The position numbers and the translations under genes are program-made. Shown here one piece after another: positions 33,579 through 42,665 of a DNA stretch of 64,000 nucleotides; within the stretch, counting starts at the first letter, position 1, and each line of letters opens with the position of its first letter. This DNA comes from Microbacterium sp. HD4P20 (GTDB taxonomy: Bacteria > Actinomycetota > Actinomycetes > Actinomycetales > Microbacteriaceae): the NCBI RefSeq assembly GCF_019449275.2, contig NZ_JAHZQZ020000018.1:248001-312000 (forward strand), given 5' to 3'. A model generated the notes under the pieces. It saw nothing but the letters and a program-made list of their open reading frames with translations, was not told the DNA's origin and ran no database searches.

Positions 33579-34587
33579 GCTCGACCGGGCGAATGACATC
33601 GCCCCCGGCCTCGTCGCCAAGACGAAGAAGCGCCTCGTGGTGGCGCGAGGCAGTTCGCATCCGGCTTTGGCAGCCGAGGTCACCGAGCATCTCGGCACCG
33701 AGCTCGTACCGACCGAGTACCGCACGTTCGCGTCGGGAGAGATCCTCACCCGCTTCGAGGTCTCGATCCGCGGCTGCGACTTCTTCCTCATCCAGAGCTT
33801 CGGCCCGCCGGTCAATGAGTGGCTCATGGAGACGCTCATCATGCTGGATGCCGCCAAACGCGCGTCCGCCAAGCGCATCACGGTCGTCGCCCCGTACTAT
33901 CCCTACTCGCGTCAGGATAAGAAGGGTCGCGGGCGTGAGCCGATCAGCGCCCGCCTGGTCGCCGACCTGCTCAGGACCGCCGGCGCCGATCGCGTGATGA
34001 GCGTCGATCTGCACGCCGCTCAGATCCAGGGCTTCTTCGACGGTCCCGTCGATCACCTCTTCGCCAAGCCGGTGCTGCTGGAGTACTTCCAGAAGACGCT
34101 CACGGCGCAGGACCGCGAGCTGCTGACCGTCGTCTCGCCCGACACCGGCCGCGTGCGCGTGGCCGATACGTGGTCGGACAGTCTCGGGGCACCGCTCGCG
34201 ATCATCCACAAGCGCCGCGATCCGAACGTGGCCAATCAGGTGACCGTGAACGAGATCGTCGGCGACGTGGACGGCCGCGTGTGTCTGCTCGTGGACGACA
34301 TGATCGACACCGGCGGCACGATCGTGAAGGCGGCCGAAGCGCTCAAGGCGAACGGCGCCGTGCGCGTCATCGTCGCCGCGACGCACCCGATCTTCAGCGA
34401 TCCCGCGCCGCAGCGTCTGCGCAGCGAGGCGATCGACGAGGTCGTGGTGACCGACACCATCCCCATCCCCGAAGAGAAGCGCTTCCCGACTCTGACGATC
34501 CTGCCGATCGCGCCGCTGCTCGCCCGTGCCATCCACGAAGTCTTCGAAGACGGCTCGGTCACCAGCATGTTCGACGGGGCGGCCTGA
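33553..34587 (+). CDS. prs: Ribose-phosphate pyrophosphokinase (PRPP synthetase)
   Basis: Prs makes PRPP from ribose-5-phosphate and ATP for nucleotide, histidine and tryptophan synthesis, and in actinobacteria for decaprenyl-phosphoarabinose. The 344-residue protein shows the ATP-binding YYPYSRQDKK, the metal site SVDLHAAQIQGFF and the PRPP loop CLLVDDMIDTGGTI. It begins inside the end of glmU with AGAAGGCGG before the ATG, so the pair is probably co-translated. A lysine-rich N-terminal extension precedes the conserved part. Confidence 0.95.
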   Translation: MGRKKKTVELDRANDIAPGLVAKTKKRLVVARGSSHPALAAEVTEHLGTELVPTEYRTFASGEILTRFEVSIRGCDFFLIQSFGPPVNEWLMETLIMLDAAKRASAKRITVVAPYYPYSRQDKKGRGREPISARLVADLLRTAGADRVMSVDLHAAQIQGFFDGPVDHLFAKPVLLEYFQKTLTAQDRELLTVVSPDTGRVRVADTWSDSLGAPLAIIHKRRDPNVANQVTVNEIVGDVDGRVCLLVDDMIDTGGTIVKAAEALKANGAVRVIVAATHPIFSDPAPQRLRSEAIDEVVVTDTIPIPEEKRFPTLTILPIAPLLARAIHEVFEDGSVTSMFDGAA

Positions 34588-34589
34588 GC

Positions 34590-34604
34590 GCGACGAGGCG
34601 TCGC
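34590..34604 (+). terminator. Short hairpin after prs
   Basis: GCGACG/CGTCGC with a 3-base loop, followed by ATTTC, begins 3 bases after the prs stop. It is a short stem with only a minimal T-run, so a weak terminator. Confidence 0.45.
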
Positions 34605-34694
34605 ATTTCAGAGGTGCTTCATAGGACTGGTTGTCAGGATGCTTTCGGGGCCGTGGCATCACGGCCTCGACGTCACGAGCCAGGAGGACCATCC

Positions 34695-35156
34695 ATGATC
34701 CGCACCGCCCTCGCCCCCCGTCCCGTCCGCGCCGGCGCCACCCTGGCGGCCGTCGCGGGAATCGCCCTTCTCGCCGGATGCGCTCCCGCGACCGAGAGCG
34801 CCGCCGACGAGCCGTCGGAGGAAGCGAACTCGAACGAGTCCGAGGCCACGGGATCCGGCTCGTACGCGGACGGCACGTACACGGCGGACGGCACATACGC
34901 GACACCCGAGACGGTCGAGACCATCTCGGTCACGGTGACCCTCGAGGGCGATGTCATCACGGATGTCGAGGTCACCGGCGAGCCGCAGCGCAGCGAGTCG
35001 GAGCAGTATCAGGGCGAGTTCATCGGCGGAATCGCCGAGGTCGTGGTGGGGCAGAACATCGACGACATCCAGGTCAGCCGCGTGGCAGGATCCTCGCTCA
35101 CCAGCGGCGGATTCAACGAGGCGATCGAGACCATCAAGGCCGACGCTGCCGAGTGA
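34695..35156 (+). CDS. FMN-binding lipoprotein
   Basis: This 153-residue exported lipoprotein (lipobox LAGC, Cys29) has an acidic Ser/Glu linker and an FMN_bind domain. The C-terminal segment GSSLTSGGFNEAIETI resembles the site where ApbE links FMN through phosphoester to a Thr; Thr136 is the best candidate. GGAGG lies before the ATG. The apbE start overlaps this gene's stop, and an NqrB-like/FNR fusion follows. It is probably the extracytoplasmic electron carrier of the module. Confidence 0.87.
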   Translation: MIRTALAPRPVRAGATLAAVAGIALLAGCAPATESAADEPSEEANSNESEATGSGSYADGTYTADGTYATPETVETISVTVTLEGDVITDVEVTGEPQRSESEQYQGEFIGGIAEVVVGQNIDDIQVSRVAGSSLTSGGFNEAIETIKADAAE

Positions 35157-36100
35157 GGCGGTCCGGTGAGGCGGCCGGTGAGGCCGTGACCGGCGGAGGT
35201 GTCGGCGCGGCGCCGGCCGTGTGGCGATTCGACGCGATCGGCACCGGGTGGGAGGTCGTCACGGCACTCGAGCTGCCCGGCCCGGCTCGCGCCGAGGTGC
35301 TGCGGGTGATCGACGCGTTCGACCGCGCATGGTCCCGATTCCGCGGCGACTCCACGGTGCGCGGGCTCGCCCGTAGGCCGCGGGCGGTCACCGCGCCGCC
35401 TGACGCGGTCCCCATGCTCGACGCGTTCGCCGCGCTGTCGGAGGCCACTGGCGGCGCGGTCAATCCGCTCGTCGGCGGCTCGCTCGAAAGTCGCGGCTAC
35501 GACGCCTCGTACTCGTTCCGCGACAACGGCGCCGTGCCGGCACCGCCGGACTGGCGTGAGCTGCTCTCGTGGCGCGAGGGCGTCCTCGAGCTGCATCAGC
35601 CGGCGACGATCGACGTGGGCGCACTCGGCAAGGGCCGTCTGGTCGACCTCGTACTCGCCGTGGTCGGGGCTGCCGCGACCGGCGACGTGATCGTCGACGC
35701 CGGCGGTGACCTGGCCGTGCGCGGGGCGCCGCAGCGCATCGGGCTGGAGCATCCGTTCGACTCCCGGCGTGCGATCGGGCTGTGGGAGGTGACGGATGCC
35801 GCGCTCTGCGCGTCGGCGACGAACCGGCGTGCGTGGCCGGCGTCGACGGGCGCCGGGCTGCACCATGTGCTCGACGCGCGCACAGGGGAGCCCGTGCGCA
35901 CGATCGCCGCCACGTGGGCTGTCGCCGGCGACGCCATGACAGCGGACGCGATCGCGACCGCGCTGTTCTTCGACGGCGGCCCTCGGCTCGCCCATGAGTG
36001 GAAGGTGGAGTGGGTGCGCATGACGACCGACGGCCGGCTGGAATGGTCTCCCGGATGCGGAGCCGACCTGTTCGTGCGAAGGGATACCGTTGCACAGTGA
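35153..36100 (+). CDS. apbE: FAD:protein FMN transferase
   Basis: ApbE splits FAD and attaches FMN covalently to Thr residues of extracytoplasmic flavoproteins. The 315-residue protein carries DVGALGKGRLVD, the FAD-binding DAGGDLAVRG, HHVLDARTGEPV and the metal-binding TWAVAGDAMTADAIATALF. I do not see a clear signal peptide, which is unusual for the classical lipoprotein form but common in short actinobacterial ApbE. GTG 35153 overlaps the upstream stop (GTGA); GTG 35186 is an alternative. Confidence 0.9.
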   Translation: MRRSGEAAGEAVTGGGVGAAPAVWRFDAIGTGWEVVTALELPGPARAEVLRVIDAFDRAWSRFRGDSTVRGLARRPRAVTAPPDAVPMLDAFAALSEATGGAVNPLVGGSLESRGYDASYSFRDNGAVPAPPDWRELLSWREGVLELHQPATIDVGALGKGRLVDLVLAVVGAAATGDVIVDAGGDLAVRGAPQRIGLEHPFDSRRAIGLWEVTDAALCASATNRRAWPASTGAGLHHVLDARTGEPVRTIAATWAVAGDAMTADAIATALFFDGGPRLAHEWKVEWVRMTTDGRLEWSPGCGADLFVRRDTVAQ

Positions 36101-36139
36101 CCGATTTCCTCGCCCTCGAGCCGCTGCGGGCGGTGTGAC

Positions 36140-37705
36140 ATGCTCGGAACGCTGACCTCTGCCTGGAACCGGGTCTTCGCCGTCCTCGGTCGTGTGTCGA
36201 TGTACCGCCTGGCCTATCTCGCACTGGCCGCGCTCGCCGTGATCGCGCTGCTGCTGTCGTTCTTCGGACTCGTGGGCCCGGCGCCGCTCGAGCTCGTGGT
36301 GACGCTGGCCGTGCTGTCGGCGGTCTGCGTCGGGGTGGATGCGGCGATGCAGCGCGTGCTGGGGCTGCCCTGGCGCATCGAGTCGTCGCTGATCACCGCG
36401 CACATCCTGCTGTTCGTGCTGCGTCCCACGCTGGAGCTCGGAGGTCTTGCCGGCGTGGCGATCGCGGCCCTCGCCGCGTCGCTGTCGAAGTACGTCCTCG
36501 CCTGGCGCGGCCGCCACATCTTCAACCCGGCGGCGGTCGGTGCGACCGTGCTGACCCTGCTGAGCGTGCCGTGGCCGGCACTGGGCTCATCGTCCTGGTG
36601 GGTCGGTACGCCGGCGATGGCCGCACCGGTGATCGTCCTGGGGATCCTCGTGCTGGTGCGCACCGAGAAGCTGCGGGTGGTGACCGGCTTCGTCGTGATC
36701 GCCGTCGCCGTCGCGGTGCTGCGCACGGCTGCGCAGTACCAGGCGGCGGGAGTCGAGGTCGAGGTGCTCGACATCGTCTCGCCGCTCCTGTGGTCCTCGC
36801 CGTTCCTGTTCCTCGGGGCGTTCATGCTCTCCGAGCCGCTCACCCTGCCACCGCGCCGGTGGCAGCAGTTCGCCGTGGCGGCCGTGGTCGGCGTGCTCGC
36901 AGGCTGGCCGATCCCCGTCGGCGACATCACGCTCGGCCAGGAGCGGGCACTGCTCATCGGCAACCTCGTCGCCTTCGCGTTCGCGGTGCGCACCGCGGTC
37001 CGGCTGACGCTCGTGTCACGCGCCGCGCCGACCCCCACGGTGCGCGAGCTGACCTTCCGCGTGCACGACCGGCTGTCGTTCGTGCCGGGACAGTACCTCG
37101 AGCTGGAGGTTCCGCACCGGCATCCCGACGCCCGCGGGACACGACGGGAGTTCAGCATCGCCTCGGCACCGGGGGACCTGCCGCAGCTCAAGGTCGCCTT
37201 CAAAGACGGGTCGAGTTCGAAGCCGCTGAGCTCGTACAAGAAGGCGCTCGCCGAGGTCGGTGAAGGCGACGGACTGGCGATCACGGGGGTGTGGGGCGAC
37301 TTCCTGCTGCCCAAGCGCGACTCCGCGCCGATCCTGATGGTCGCGGCGGGGATCGGGGTGACGCCGTTCGTCTCGCAACTGCGTCACACCCGTCTCACGG
37401 GCCAGGAACGCGACGTCGTGCTCGTCTACGTCGTGTCGGGTGCCGCCGAGTTGGCGTACCGCGATGAGATCGAGGCATCCGGGGTCCACGTCGTGGTCTT
37501 CTCGCGCGACAGCCCCGCCGACCTCCCCCCGCACTGGCAGTGGGCGCGCGGCGTGCGGCTGGACGCGGACGGCCTGTTGCGCGTGGTGCCCGACATCGGG
37601 GCACGCCACGCGTACATCTCGGGGCCGGCGGCGCTCATCGCCGACCTGGCACCCGCGCTCGAGCGCGCCCGTTCCATCACGACCGACGCCTTCAGCGGCT
37701 ACTGA
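36140..37705 (+). CDS. NqrB/RnfD-like membrane protein fused to a ferredoxin-reductase domain
   Basis: The 521-residue fusion has about nine membrane helices in residues 20-290, with the NqrB/RnfD-type motif RGRHIFNPAAVGATVLT. The GAT at 134-136 resembles a flavinylation site. A cytosolic FNR module (about 295-521) has FAD-binding RREFSIASAPG and NAD(P)-binding MVAAGIGVTPFVSQLRH. It lacks a 2Fe-2S ferredoxin tail. It should take electrons from NAD(P)H in the cytosol, pass them across the membrane through bound flavins, and hand them to the upstream FMN lipoprotein. The terminal acceptor is unknown. Confidence 0.88.
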   Translation: MLGTLTSAWNRVFAVLGRVSMYRLAYLALAALAVIALLLSFFGLVGPAPLELVVTLAVLSAVCVGVDAAMQRVLGLPWRIESSLITAHILLFVLRPTLELGGLAGVAIAALAASLSKYVLAWRGRHIFNPAAVGATVLTLLSVPWPALGSSSWWVGTPAMAAPVIVLGILVLVRTEKLRVVTGFVVIAVAVAVLRTAAQYQAAGVEVEVLDIVSPLLWSSPFLFLGAFMLSEPLTLPPRRWQQFAVAAVVGVLAGWPIPVGDITLGQERALLIGNLVAFAFAVRTAVRLTLVSRAAPTPTVRELTFRVHDRLSFVPGQYLELEVPHRHPDARGTRREFSIASAPGDLPQLKVAFKDGSSSKPLSSYKKALAEVGEGDGLAITGVWGDFLLPKRDSAPILMVAAGIGVTPFVSQLRHTRLTGQERDVVLVYVVSGAAELAYRDEIEASGVHVVVFSRDSPADLPPHWQWARGVRLDADGLLRVVPDIGARHAYISGPAALIADLAPALERARSITTDAFSGY

Positions 37706-37716
37706 CCCGAGATGCC

Positions 37717-39288
37717 TCAGGCCGCCGGGTCGGACGGCCGAGCGGGCAGGCGCACCTCGAACAGCGTGTCGCCGGGCGAGCTGGTCACAGTGAGGGTGCC
37801 GCGGTGGGCATCGACGATCGCGCGCGCGATCGACAGGCCGAGCCCCGTGCCGCCGGTCTGACGCGCGCGGGACCTGTCGGCGCGCGAGAAGCGCTCGAAC
37901 AGCTCGTCCGTGATCGCCGGGTCGATGCCGGGGCCGTCGTCGTGCACGCGCAGCACCGCTTTCGCCCCCTCACGGGCGACACTCACCGTGACCGTCGTCC
38001 CCTCCGGAGTATGCGTGCGCGCGTTCGCCAGCAGATTGGCCGCGACCTGGTGCAGCCGGCCTGCGTCGCCGGCGACCAGCACCGGCTCGTCGCCCACGTC
38101 GAGCACCCACCTGTGGCGAGGGCCGGTCGGGCGGGCATCTCCGACCGCGTCGATCACGAGCCGGGTCAGGTCGACGGTTCCGAAGACGAGCTCCTGCCCC
38201 TCGTCCAGGCGTGCCAGCAGCAGCAGGTCTTCGACGAGAGAGGTCATGCGCAGCGACTGCGCCTGGATGCGCTCGAGCGACGTCTGGGTGTTCTCGATCG
38301 TCGCGGGCGCGTGGTCGCGGCCCAGCGCGCGCAGCGACAACTCGGAGTATCCGCGGATGGATGCCAGCGGCGTGCGCAGCTCGTGACTCGCGTCGGCGAC
38401 GAACGCCCGCATGCGCTCCTCGTTGCGCTGGCGGACCGTGAGCGATTCATCGACGTGGTCCAGGAGCGAGTTCAGCGCCTCGCCCACGCGCCCGACCTCC
38501 GTCCGGGGATCGGCCTGGGCGGCCGGGACGCGCTCCGCGATGGAGACTTCGCCTTGATCCAGTCGCTGCGTGGAGACGCGTGCTGCCGTGTCGGCCACGG
38601 CGCGCAGCGGCGCGAGTCCCGCGCGGATCGTCCAGGCCGTCGCCGTGGCGAGCAGGACGAGTCCTCCTGCCGTGAGCAGTCCGATGGCGGTGAGCATCTG
38701 CGCGATCGTGTTGGCGACCTTGTCGCGCGACAGCCCGACGACGATGAACGACTCGCCGATCCACTCGCCGTCCACACGGAACGTGCCGACCTCGTCGATC
38801 GTGACGATGAGCGGACCCTCGCGCGGCACGGTCGCGACGAGCTGCGCGAGCTGCTCGTCGGTGAGGGCGACGATCGAGCCGTCCTCACCCACGTAGGCCG
38901 CGGTGGCCGCGGCGGGGAGCGTCTGGACGACGAGCAGGGTGCCGGGCCGCATCGGCTGCTTGGCGAGGATGTCCTCCGCCGACATCCCGGCGATCAGGTA
39001 TGTTCGGGCGTGGCTGGCGGTGCTCTGGGTCTGCTCGCGCAGTTCGCTCGTGAGCCCGTCCTCGACGACGGCGCCGAGGATCGCGCTCGTGGCGACGCCC
39101 ACCAGCACGAGGATGAACGACGTGATCGACACCACCGTGACGATCAGCTTCCGCTGCAGTGTCCACGGCGCGTGTCGCGGCCGTTGCGCGCTCGGCTCCG
39201 GTGGGGTCGCAACCTGGGCGGTCGCCGCCTCCGGGGCATCCGTCACCAGCTGGGTGCCGTGGTGCGGCTCGCGCGAGCCGTCCGTCAT
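37717..39288 (-). CDS. Two-component sensor histidine kinase
   Basis: This 523-residue membrane kinase has TM1 near residues 48-72, an extracytoplasmic sensor of about 130 residues, TM2, HAMP, HisKA and HATPase_c. The HisKA domain has phospho-acceptor His302 in DASHELRTPLASI. The ATPase has NLLANARTHTPEG, DDGPGIDP and GGTGLGLSIA. The order resembles the actinobacterial TrcS/TcrY group. The ATG overlaps the regulator's stop (ATGA). It ends 11 bases from the convergent redox gene, so a link to redox sensing is possible but only positional. Confidence 0.93.
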   Translation of the reverse strand: MTDGSREPHHGTQLVTDAPEAATAQVATPPEPSAQRPRHAPWTLQRKLIVTVVSITSFILVLVGVATSAILGAVVEDGLTSELREQTQSTASHARTYLIAGMSAEDILAKQPMRPGTLLVVQTLPAAATAAYVGEDGSIVALTDEQLAQLVATVPREGPLIVTIDEVGTFRVDGEWIGESFIVVGLSRDKVANTIAQMLTAIGLLTAGGLVLLATATAWTIRAGLAPLRAVADTAARVSTQRLDQGEVSIAERVPAAQADPRTEVGRVGEALNSLLDHVDESLTVRQRNEERMRAFVADASHELRTPLASIRGYSELSLRALGRDHAPATIENTQTSLERIQAQSLRMTSLVEDLLLLARLDEGQELVFGTVDLTRLVIDAVGDARPTGPRHRWVLDVGDEPVLVAGDAGRLHQVAANLLANARTHTPEGTTVTVSVAREGAKAVLRVHDDGPGIDPAITDELFERFSRADRSRARQTGGTGLGLSIARAIVDAHRGTLTVTSSPGDTLFEVRLPARPSDPAA

Positions 39289-40013
39289 TGCGGAGCCTTG
39301 ATCATGTACCCGACGCCGCGCACGGTATGGATGAGCGGCTCGCGCCCCGCATCGATCTTCTTGCGCAAGTACGAGATGTACAGCTCGACGACGCTGGAGC
39401 GTCCGCCGAAGTCGTAGTTCCACACGCGGTCGAGGATCTGCGCCTTCGAGACCACGCGGCGCTGATTGCGCATGAGATAACGCAGCAGCTCGAACTCGGT
39501 CGCGGTCAGCTCGATCTCGTCGCCGGCACGTTCGACTTCGTGGCTGTCCTCGTTGAGGGTGAGTTCTCCCACGCGCAGGATCGGCTCGGCCCCTGCGGCA
39601 TGGGCCGTGCCGGCGCGACGCATCAGGCCGCGCAGGCGAGCGACCACCTCCTCGAGGCTGAACGGCTTCGTGACGTAGTCGTCGCCACCGGCGGTGAGGC
39701 CCGCGACGCGGTCGCCCACGGCGTCCTTCGCGGTGAGGAAGAGCACCGGCACGTCATCGCCGGACTGACGCAGTCGCTGCAGCACCGCCATGCCGTCGAG
39801 GTCGGGCATCATGATGTCGAGCACCATCGCGTCGGGCGCGAACTCGCGCGCCGCCTGCAGCGCCTCGAACCCCGAACCGGCCGATCGCACCTCCCAGCCC
39901 TCCATGCGGAGCGCCATCGACAGCAGATCGGTGAGCATCTGCTCGTCGTCGACCACCAGGACGCGAAGAGCGGAGCCGTCGGGGCGGTGAAGCGCAGGCG
40001 CGGGGGAGGTCAT
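39285..40013 (-). CDS. OmpR-family response regulator
   Basis: This 242-residue partner of the adjacent kinase has a receiver domain with acidic pocket VDDE (residues 21-24), phospho-acceptor Asp66 in VLDIMMPD, Thr in FLTAKD and Lys in VTKPFS. The C-terminal winged helix contains LTATEFELLRYLM and SSVVELYISYLRKKID. CATGAT lies 6 bases before the ATG. Three CTATG boxes just upstream may be its own binding sites, suggesting autoregulation. Confidence 0.94.
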   Translation of the reverse strand: MTSPAPALHRPDGSALRVLVVDDEQMLTDLLSMALRMEGWEVRSAGSGFEALQAAREFAPDAMVLDIMMPDLDGMAVLQRLRQSGDDVPVLFLTAKDAVGDRVAGLTAGGDDYVTKPFSLEEVVARLRGLMRRAGTAHAAGAEPILRVGELTLNEDSHEVERAGDEIELTATEFELLRYLMRNQRRVVSKAQILDRVWNYDFGGRSSVVELYISYLRKKIDAGREPLIHTVRGVGYMIKAPQ

Positions 40014-40019
40014 GCGTCC

Positions 40020-40062
40020 ATCATGGCCCGCTATCTATGTGGTTCCTATGGAGCCGCCTATG
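40020..40062 (-). promoter_or_regulatory. Promoter of the response regulator with three CTATG boxes
   Basis: On the minus strand CATGAT (40025-40020) is a weak -10, 6 bases before the ATG. On the plus strand CTATG occurs at 40035, 40046 and 40058, spaced 11 and 12 bases. They cover the expected -35 region, which is the arrangement of OmpR-class direct-repeat sites. Confidence 0.45.
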
Positions 40063-40131
40063 CGGGCGCTGTGAATGGCGGACGACGGGGACTCGCGGGG
40101 GGTCGACGACGACCGATGCCGCCCCCGATCC

Positions 40132-41121
40132 TCAGCCGGCGGTGCTGGCGTGGGCGGCGATGCGATCGAACAGCGCGTCGCGCTCCGCGTTCACCCGCTG
40201 CTGCTCGGGATGAGCGTCGTAGTGGGCCAGGATGCGCCGGGCTCCCTCGTCGAAGGTGATCGTGGTGCGGAACTCGGGCACCAGCGCCGTGACCTTCGAC
40301 GTGTCGAACACCATCGAGTGGGCCTTGTCGCCGACGAGCGTGGGACCGAGGTCTGGCGCGAAAGCCGCGATCGTGTCGGAGGCGACGTGTACGAGGTCGG
40401 GCTCGGCGACGCCCGCCGCCTCGGCCAGCCAGCCGTAGATCTGGTTCCAGGTCGGCGCATGGGTGCCCGTGATCGTGAACGCGTCGCCGATGGCGGCGGG
40501 GTTGCCCAGCAGCCCTGTGAAGGCGACAGCGAAGTCGTCGCTGTGCGTGATCGTCCACTGGGTGGTGCCGTCGCCGTGCACGATGACGGGGCGTCCCTCG
40601 CGCATGCGTGCGATGTCGGTCCAGCCGCCGAGTGTCGGCAGCAGTCGCTCGTCGTACGTGTGCGAAGGGCGCACGATGGTGACGGGCAGCGCGCGCTCGC
40701 GGTGAGCGGCGACCAGCAGGTCCTCGCACGCGATCTTGTCGCGCGAGTACTGCCAGAACGGGTTGCGAAGCGGTGTGGACTCGGTCACCGGCACGCGGCG
40801 CGGCGGCTTCTCGTACGCCGACGCGGAGCTGATGAAGACGTACTGACCCGTGCGTCCCTCGAACAGCTCGAGGTCGGCGGCGACGTGATCCGGGGTGAAA
40901 GCGAGGAACTCGGCGACGACGTCGAACTCCCGGCCCCCGAGCGCTTCCTGTACCGCACCGCTGTCGCGCACATCGGCCTCGACGACCTCGACCTCGTCCG
41001 GAAGCGGGCGCCGGGCCGTTCCTCGATTGAGCACGGTGACCGCATGGCCGCGTGCGACGGACCGCCGGACGCACGCCGCACTGATGGTCCCGGTTCCGCC
41101 GATGTACAGGATGCTGGTCAC
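40132..41121 (-). CDS. NAD(P)-dependent epimerase/dehydratase-like SDR protein
   Basis: This 329-residue extended short-chain dehydrogenase has the nucleotide-binding IGGTGTISAACV at the start and SSASAYEKP. The catalytic Tyr-x-x-x-Lys is YSRDK, and VRPSHTYDERLLP follows. The typical Tyr in the active-site triad is kept. It resembles the isoflavone-reductase/CSP41-like bacterial group; the substrate is unknown. GTG 41121 is preferred because TAGGCT lies 7 bases upstream and the Rossmann motif then starts at the usual place. Confidence 0.85.
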   Translation of the reverse strand: MTSILYIGGTGTISAACVRRSVARGHAVTVLNRGTARRPLPDEVEVVEADVRDSGAVQEALGGREFDVVAEFLAFTPDHVAADLELFEGRTGQYVFISSASAYEKPPRRVPVTESTPLRNPFWQYSRDKIACEDLLVAAHRERALPVTIVRPSHTYDERLLPTLGGWTDIARMREGRPVIVHGDGTTQWTITHSDDFAVAFTGLLGNPAAIGDAFTITGTHAPTWNQIYGWLAEAAGVAEPDLVHVASDTIAAFAPDLGPTLVGDKAHSMVFDTSKVTALVPEFRTTITFDEGARRILAHYDAHPEQQRVNAERDALFDRIAAHASTAG

Positions 41122-41128
41122 AGCGCCG

Positions 41129-41134
41129 AGCCTA
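41129..41134 (-). promoter_or_regulatory. -10 of the SDR gene (leaderless)
   Basis: TAGGCT on the minus strand is followed by 7 bases and then GTG. Confidence 0.6.
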
Positions 41135-41230
41135 CGCGGACCGCCCGACAGCGCGCGATGACGCGGGAGGGGCGCCGACGCCTCTGGCTCGCTGAGGGCG
41201 AACACGGTACCGCGTGTCGGTGGTGCGCTC

Positions 41231-41236
41231 TATGTT
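41231..41236 (+). promoter_or_regulatory. -10 of the FAD oxidase gene (leaderless)
   Basis: TATGTT is followed by TGCGATC and then the ATG at 41244. This decides between two nearby ATG codons. Confidence 0.55.
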
Positions 41237-41243
41237 TGCGATC

Positions 41244-42569
41244 ATGACCATCGACGAGCTCACCACCGCCATCGGCGGTACCGTCATCCGCCCGGGCGAC
41301 TCCGACTGGGAGTCCGCCCGCCGTTTCCACTCCGGTATCGGAGAACCTGCCCTCATCATCCGCGCCAGCACCGTCGACGACGTGCGCGGCGCCGTCCGCT
41401 ACGCCGCCGCCGAACGGCTCGACGTCCTGGTCCGCAGCGGCGGGCACAGCGCGTGGGGCACCGTGGCCGGAGGCCTGACCATCGACATCTCAGCCCTCGA
41501 CGACATCTCGGTCGAGGGCACGCGCGTGCGCGTCGGCGGCGGCGCGCAGTGGGGCGCCGTGGCGCACACGTTGTCCGAGCACGGCCTCGGTATCAGTTCC
41601 GGCGACACCGCGTCGGTCGGCGTCGGCGGCCTCACGCTCGGCGGCGGCATCGGATGGATGGTCCGCGCGTGGGGCCTCGCCGCCGATCAACTGGTCGGCG
41701 CGCAGGTCGTCACGGCGGAGGGCGAGGTCGTGGAGGCGACGGATTCCTCGCACCCGGACCTGATGTGGGCGCTGCGCGGCGGCGGCGGCAACTTCGGTGT
41801 CGTGACGCGGTTCGACTTCGAGGCGCACCCCCTGGAGCGGGTCGTCGTGGCGGTGCTGGGTGTCGAGGGTGACGCACGTCCGGTGCTCCGCGCCCTGCGT
41901 GACGTCATGGCCGACGCGCCCCGTGATCTCACGGTGACGTACATGGACGTCCCCGCCATGGACCCGAATGCGCCCGCAGGCGCGACCATCACCGCGGTGT
42001 GGATCGGCGACGACGAAGACGCGGCACGGCGCGCCCTCGCCCCGCTCTTCGAGACGCCTGGCCTGGCTGAGCGCGAGTTCGGCGTGCAGTCGTATCCCGA
42101 CATCCTGCTGGAGACGCCCGAGTTCGACCCGGACCACCCCATGCCCGGATTCGTCGGCGGCAACACACTGCTGCGCGAACTCGGTGACGACGCGATCGAG
42201 CGCATCGTCGCCTTCCGTGAGCAGAATCCGGCGTCCGTGGCATTCCTGCGCTCTCTCGGCGGGGCGTACGCAGACGTCGCGCAGGAAGACACCCCCTTCC
42301 CCGCGCGGGATGCAACCTGGTTCGCGATGGCGGGCGCGTTCGACGTGCCCGGCATGCTCGATGACGCGGGCCGTGCTGGCGCGCTGGCCGCGTGGGACGC
42401 GATCGAGGCACTCGGCGCCGGTGTCTACGGCAACTTCACGACCTCGACCGAGGCGTCGTGGGTGCAGCGCATGTACCGCGCCGAGGCGCTCGCGCGTCTG
42501 GCTGCCGTCAAACGCGAGTGGGATCCGCACAACGTGTTCCGCCGAAACCACAACATCGCGCCGGCCTGA
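41244..42569 (+). CDS. FAD-linked oxidase, BBE-like
   Basis: This 441-residue flavoprotein oxidase belongs to the berberine-bridge-enzyme/PCMH type, acting on alcohols, sugars or alkaloids with oxygen or another acceptor. The PCMH FAD domain contains VRSGGHSAWG, whose His is the usual covalent 8-alpha attachment point. GVGGLTLGGGIGWM follows; no Cys is seen at the second attachment site of bicovalent members. The C-terminal BBE motif is WDPHNVFRRNHNI. There is no signal peptide. The substrate is unknown. Confidence 0.88.
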   Translation: MTIDELTTAIGGTVIRPGDSDWESARRFHSGIGEPALIIRASTVDDVRGAVRYAAAERLDVLVRSGGHSAWGTVAGGLTIDISALDDISVEGTRVRVGGGAQWGAVAHTLSEHGLGISSGDTASVGVGGLTLGGGIGWMVRAWGLAADQLVGAQVVTAEGEVVEATDSSHPDLMWALRGGGGNFGVVTRFDFEAHPLERVVVAVLGVEGDARPVLRALRDVMADAPRDLTVTYMDVPAMDPNAPAGATITAVWIGDDEDAARRALAPLFETPGLAEREFGVQSYPDILLETPEFDPDHPMPGFVGGNTLLRELGDDAIERIVAFREQNPASVAFLRSLGGAYADVAQEDTPFPARDATWFAMAGAFDVPGMLDDAGRAGALAAWDAIEALGAGVYGNFTTSTEASWVQRMYRAEALARLAAVKREWDPHNVFRRNHNIAPA

Positions 42570-42579
42570 GCCGCGCACG

Positions 42580-42616
42580 CCGAAGGCCGGGCCCCTTGCG
42601 GAGGCCCGGCCTTCGG
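42580..42616. terminator. Bidirectional hairpin terminator
   Basis: A perfect 14-bp stem (42580-42593 with 42603-42616) and a 9-base loop lie between the convergent FAD-oxidase and gnd genes. There is no T-run. Confidence 0.8.
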
Positions 42617-42665
42617 TGCAGTCCGATACCGTCAAGCCCGGTGCGATCGGCGCCGCACGGGCGGG

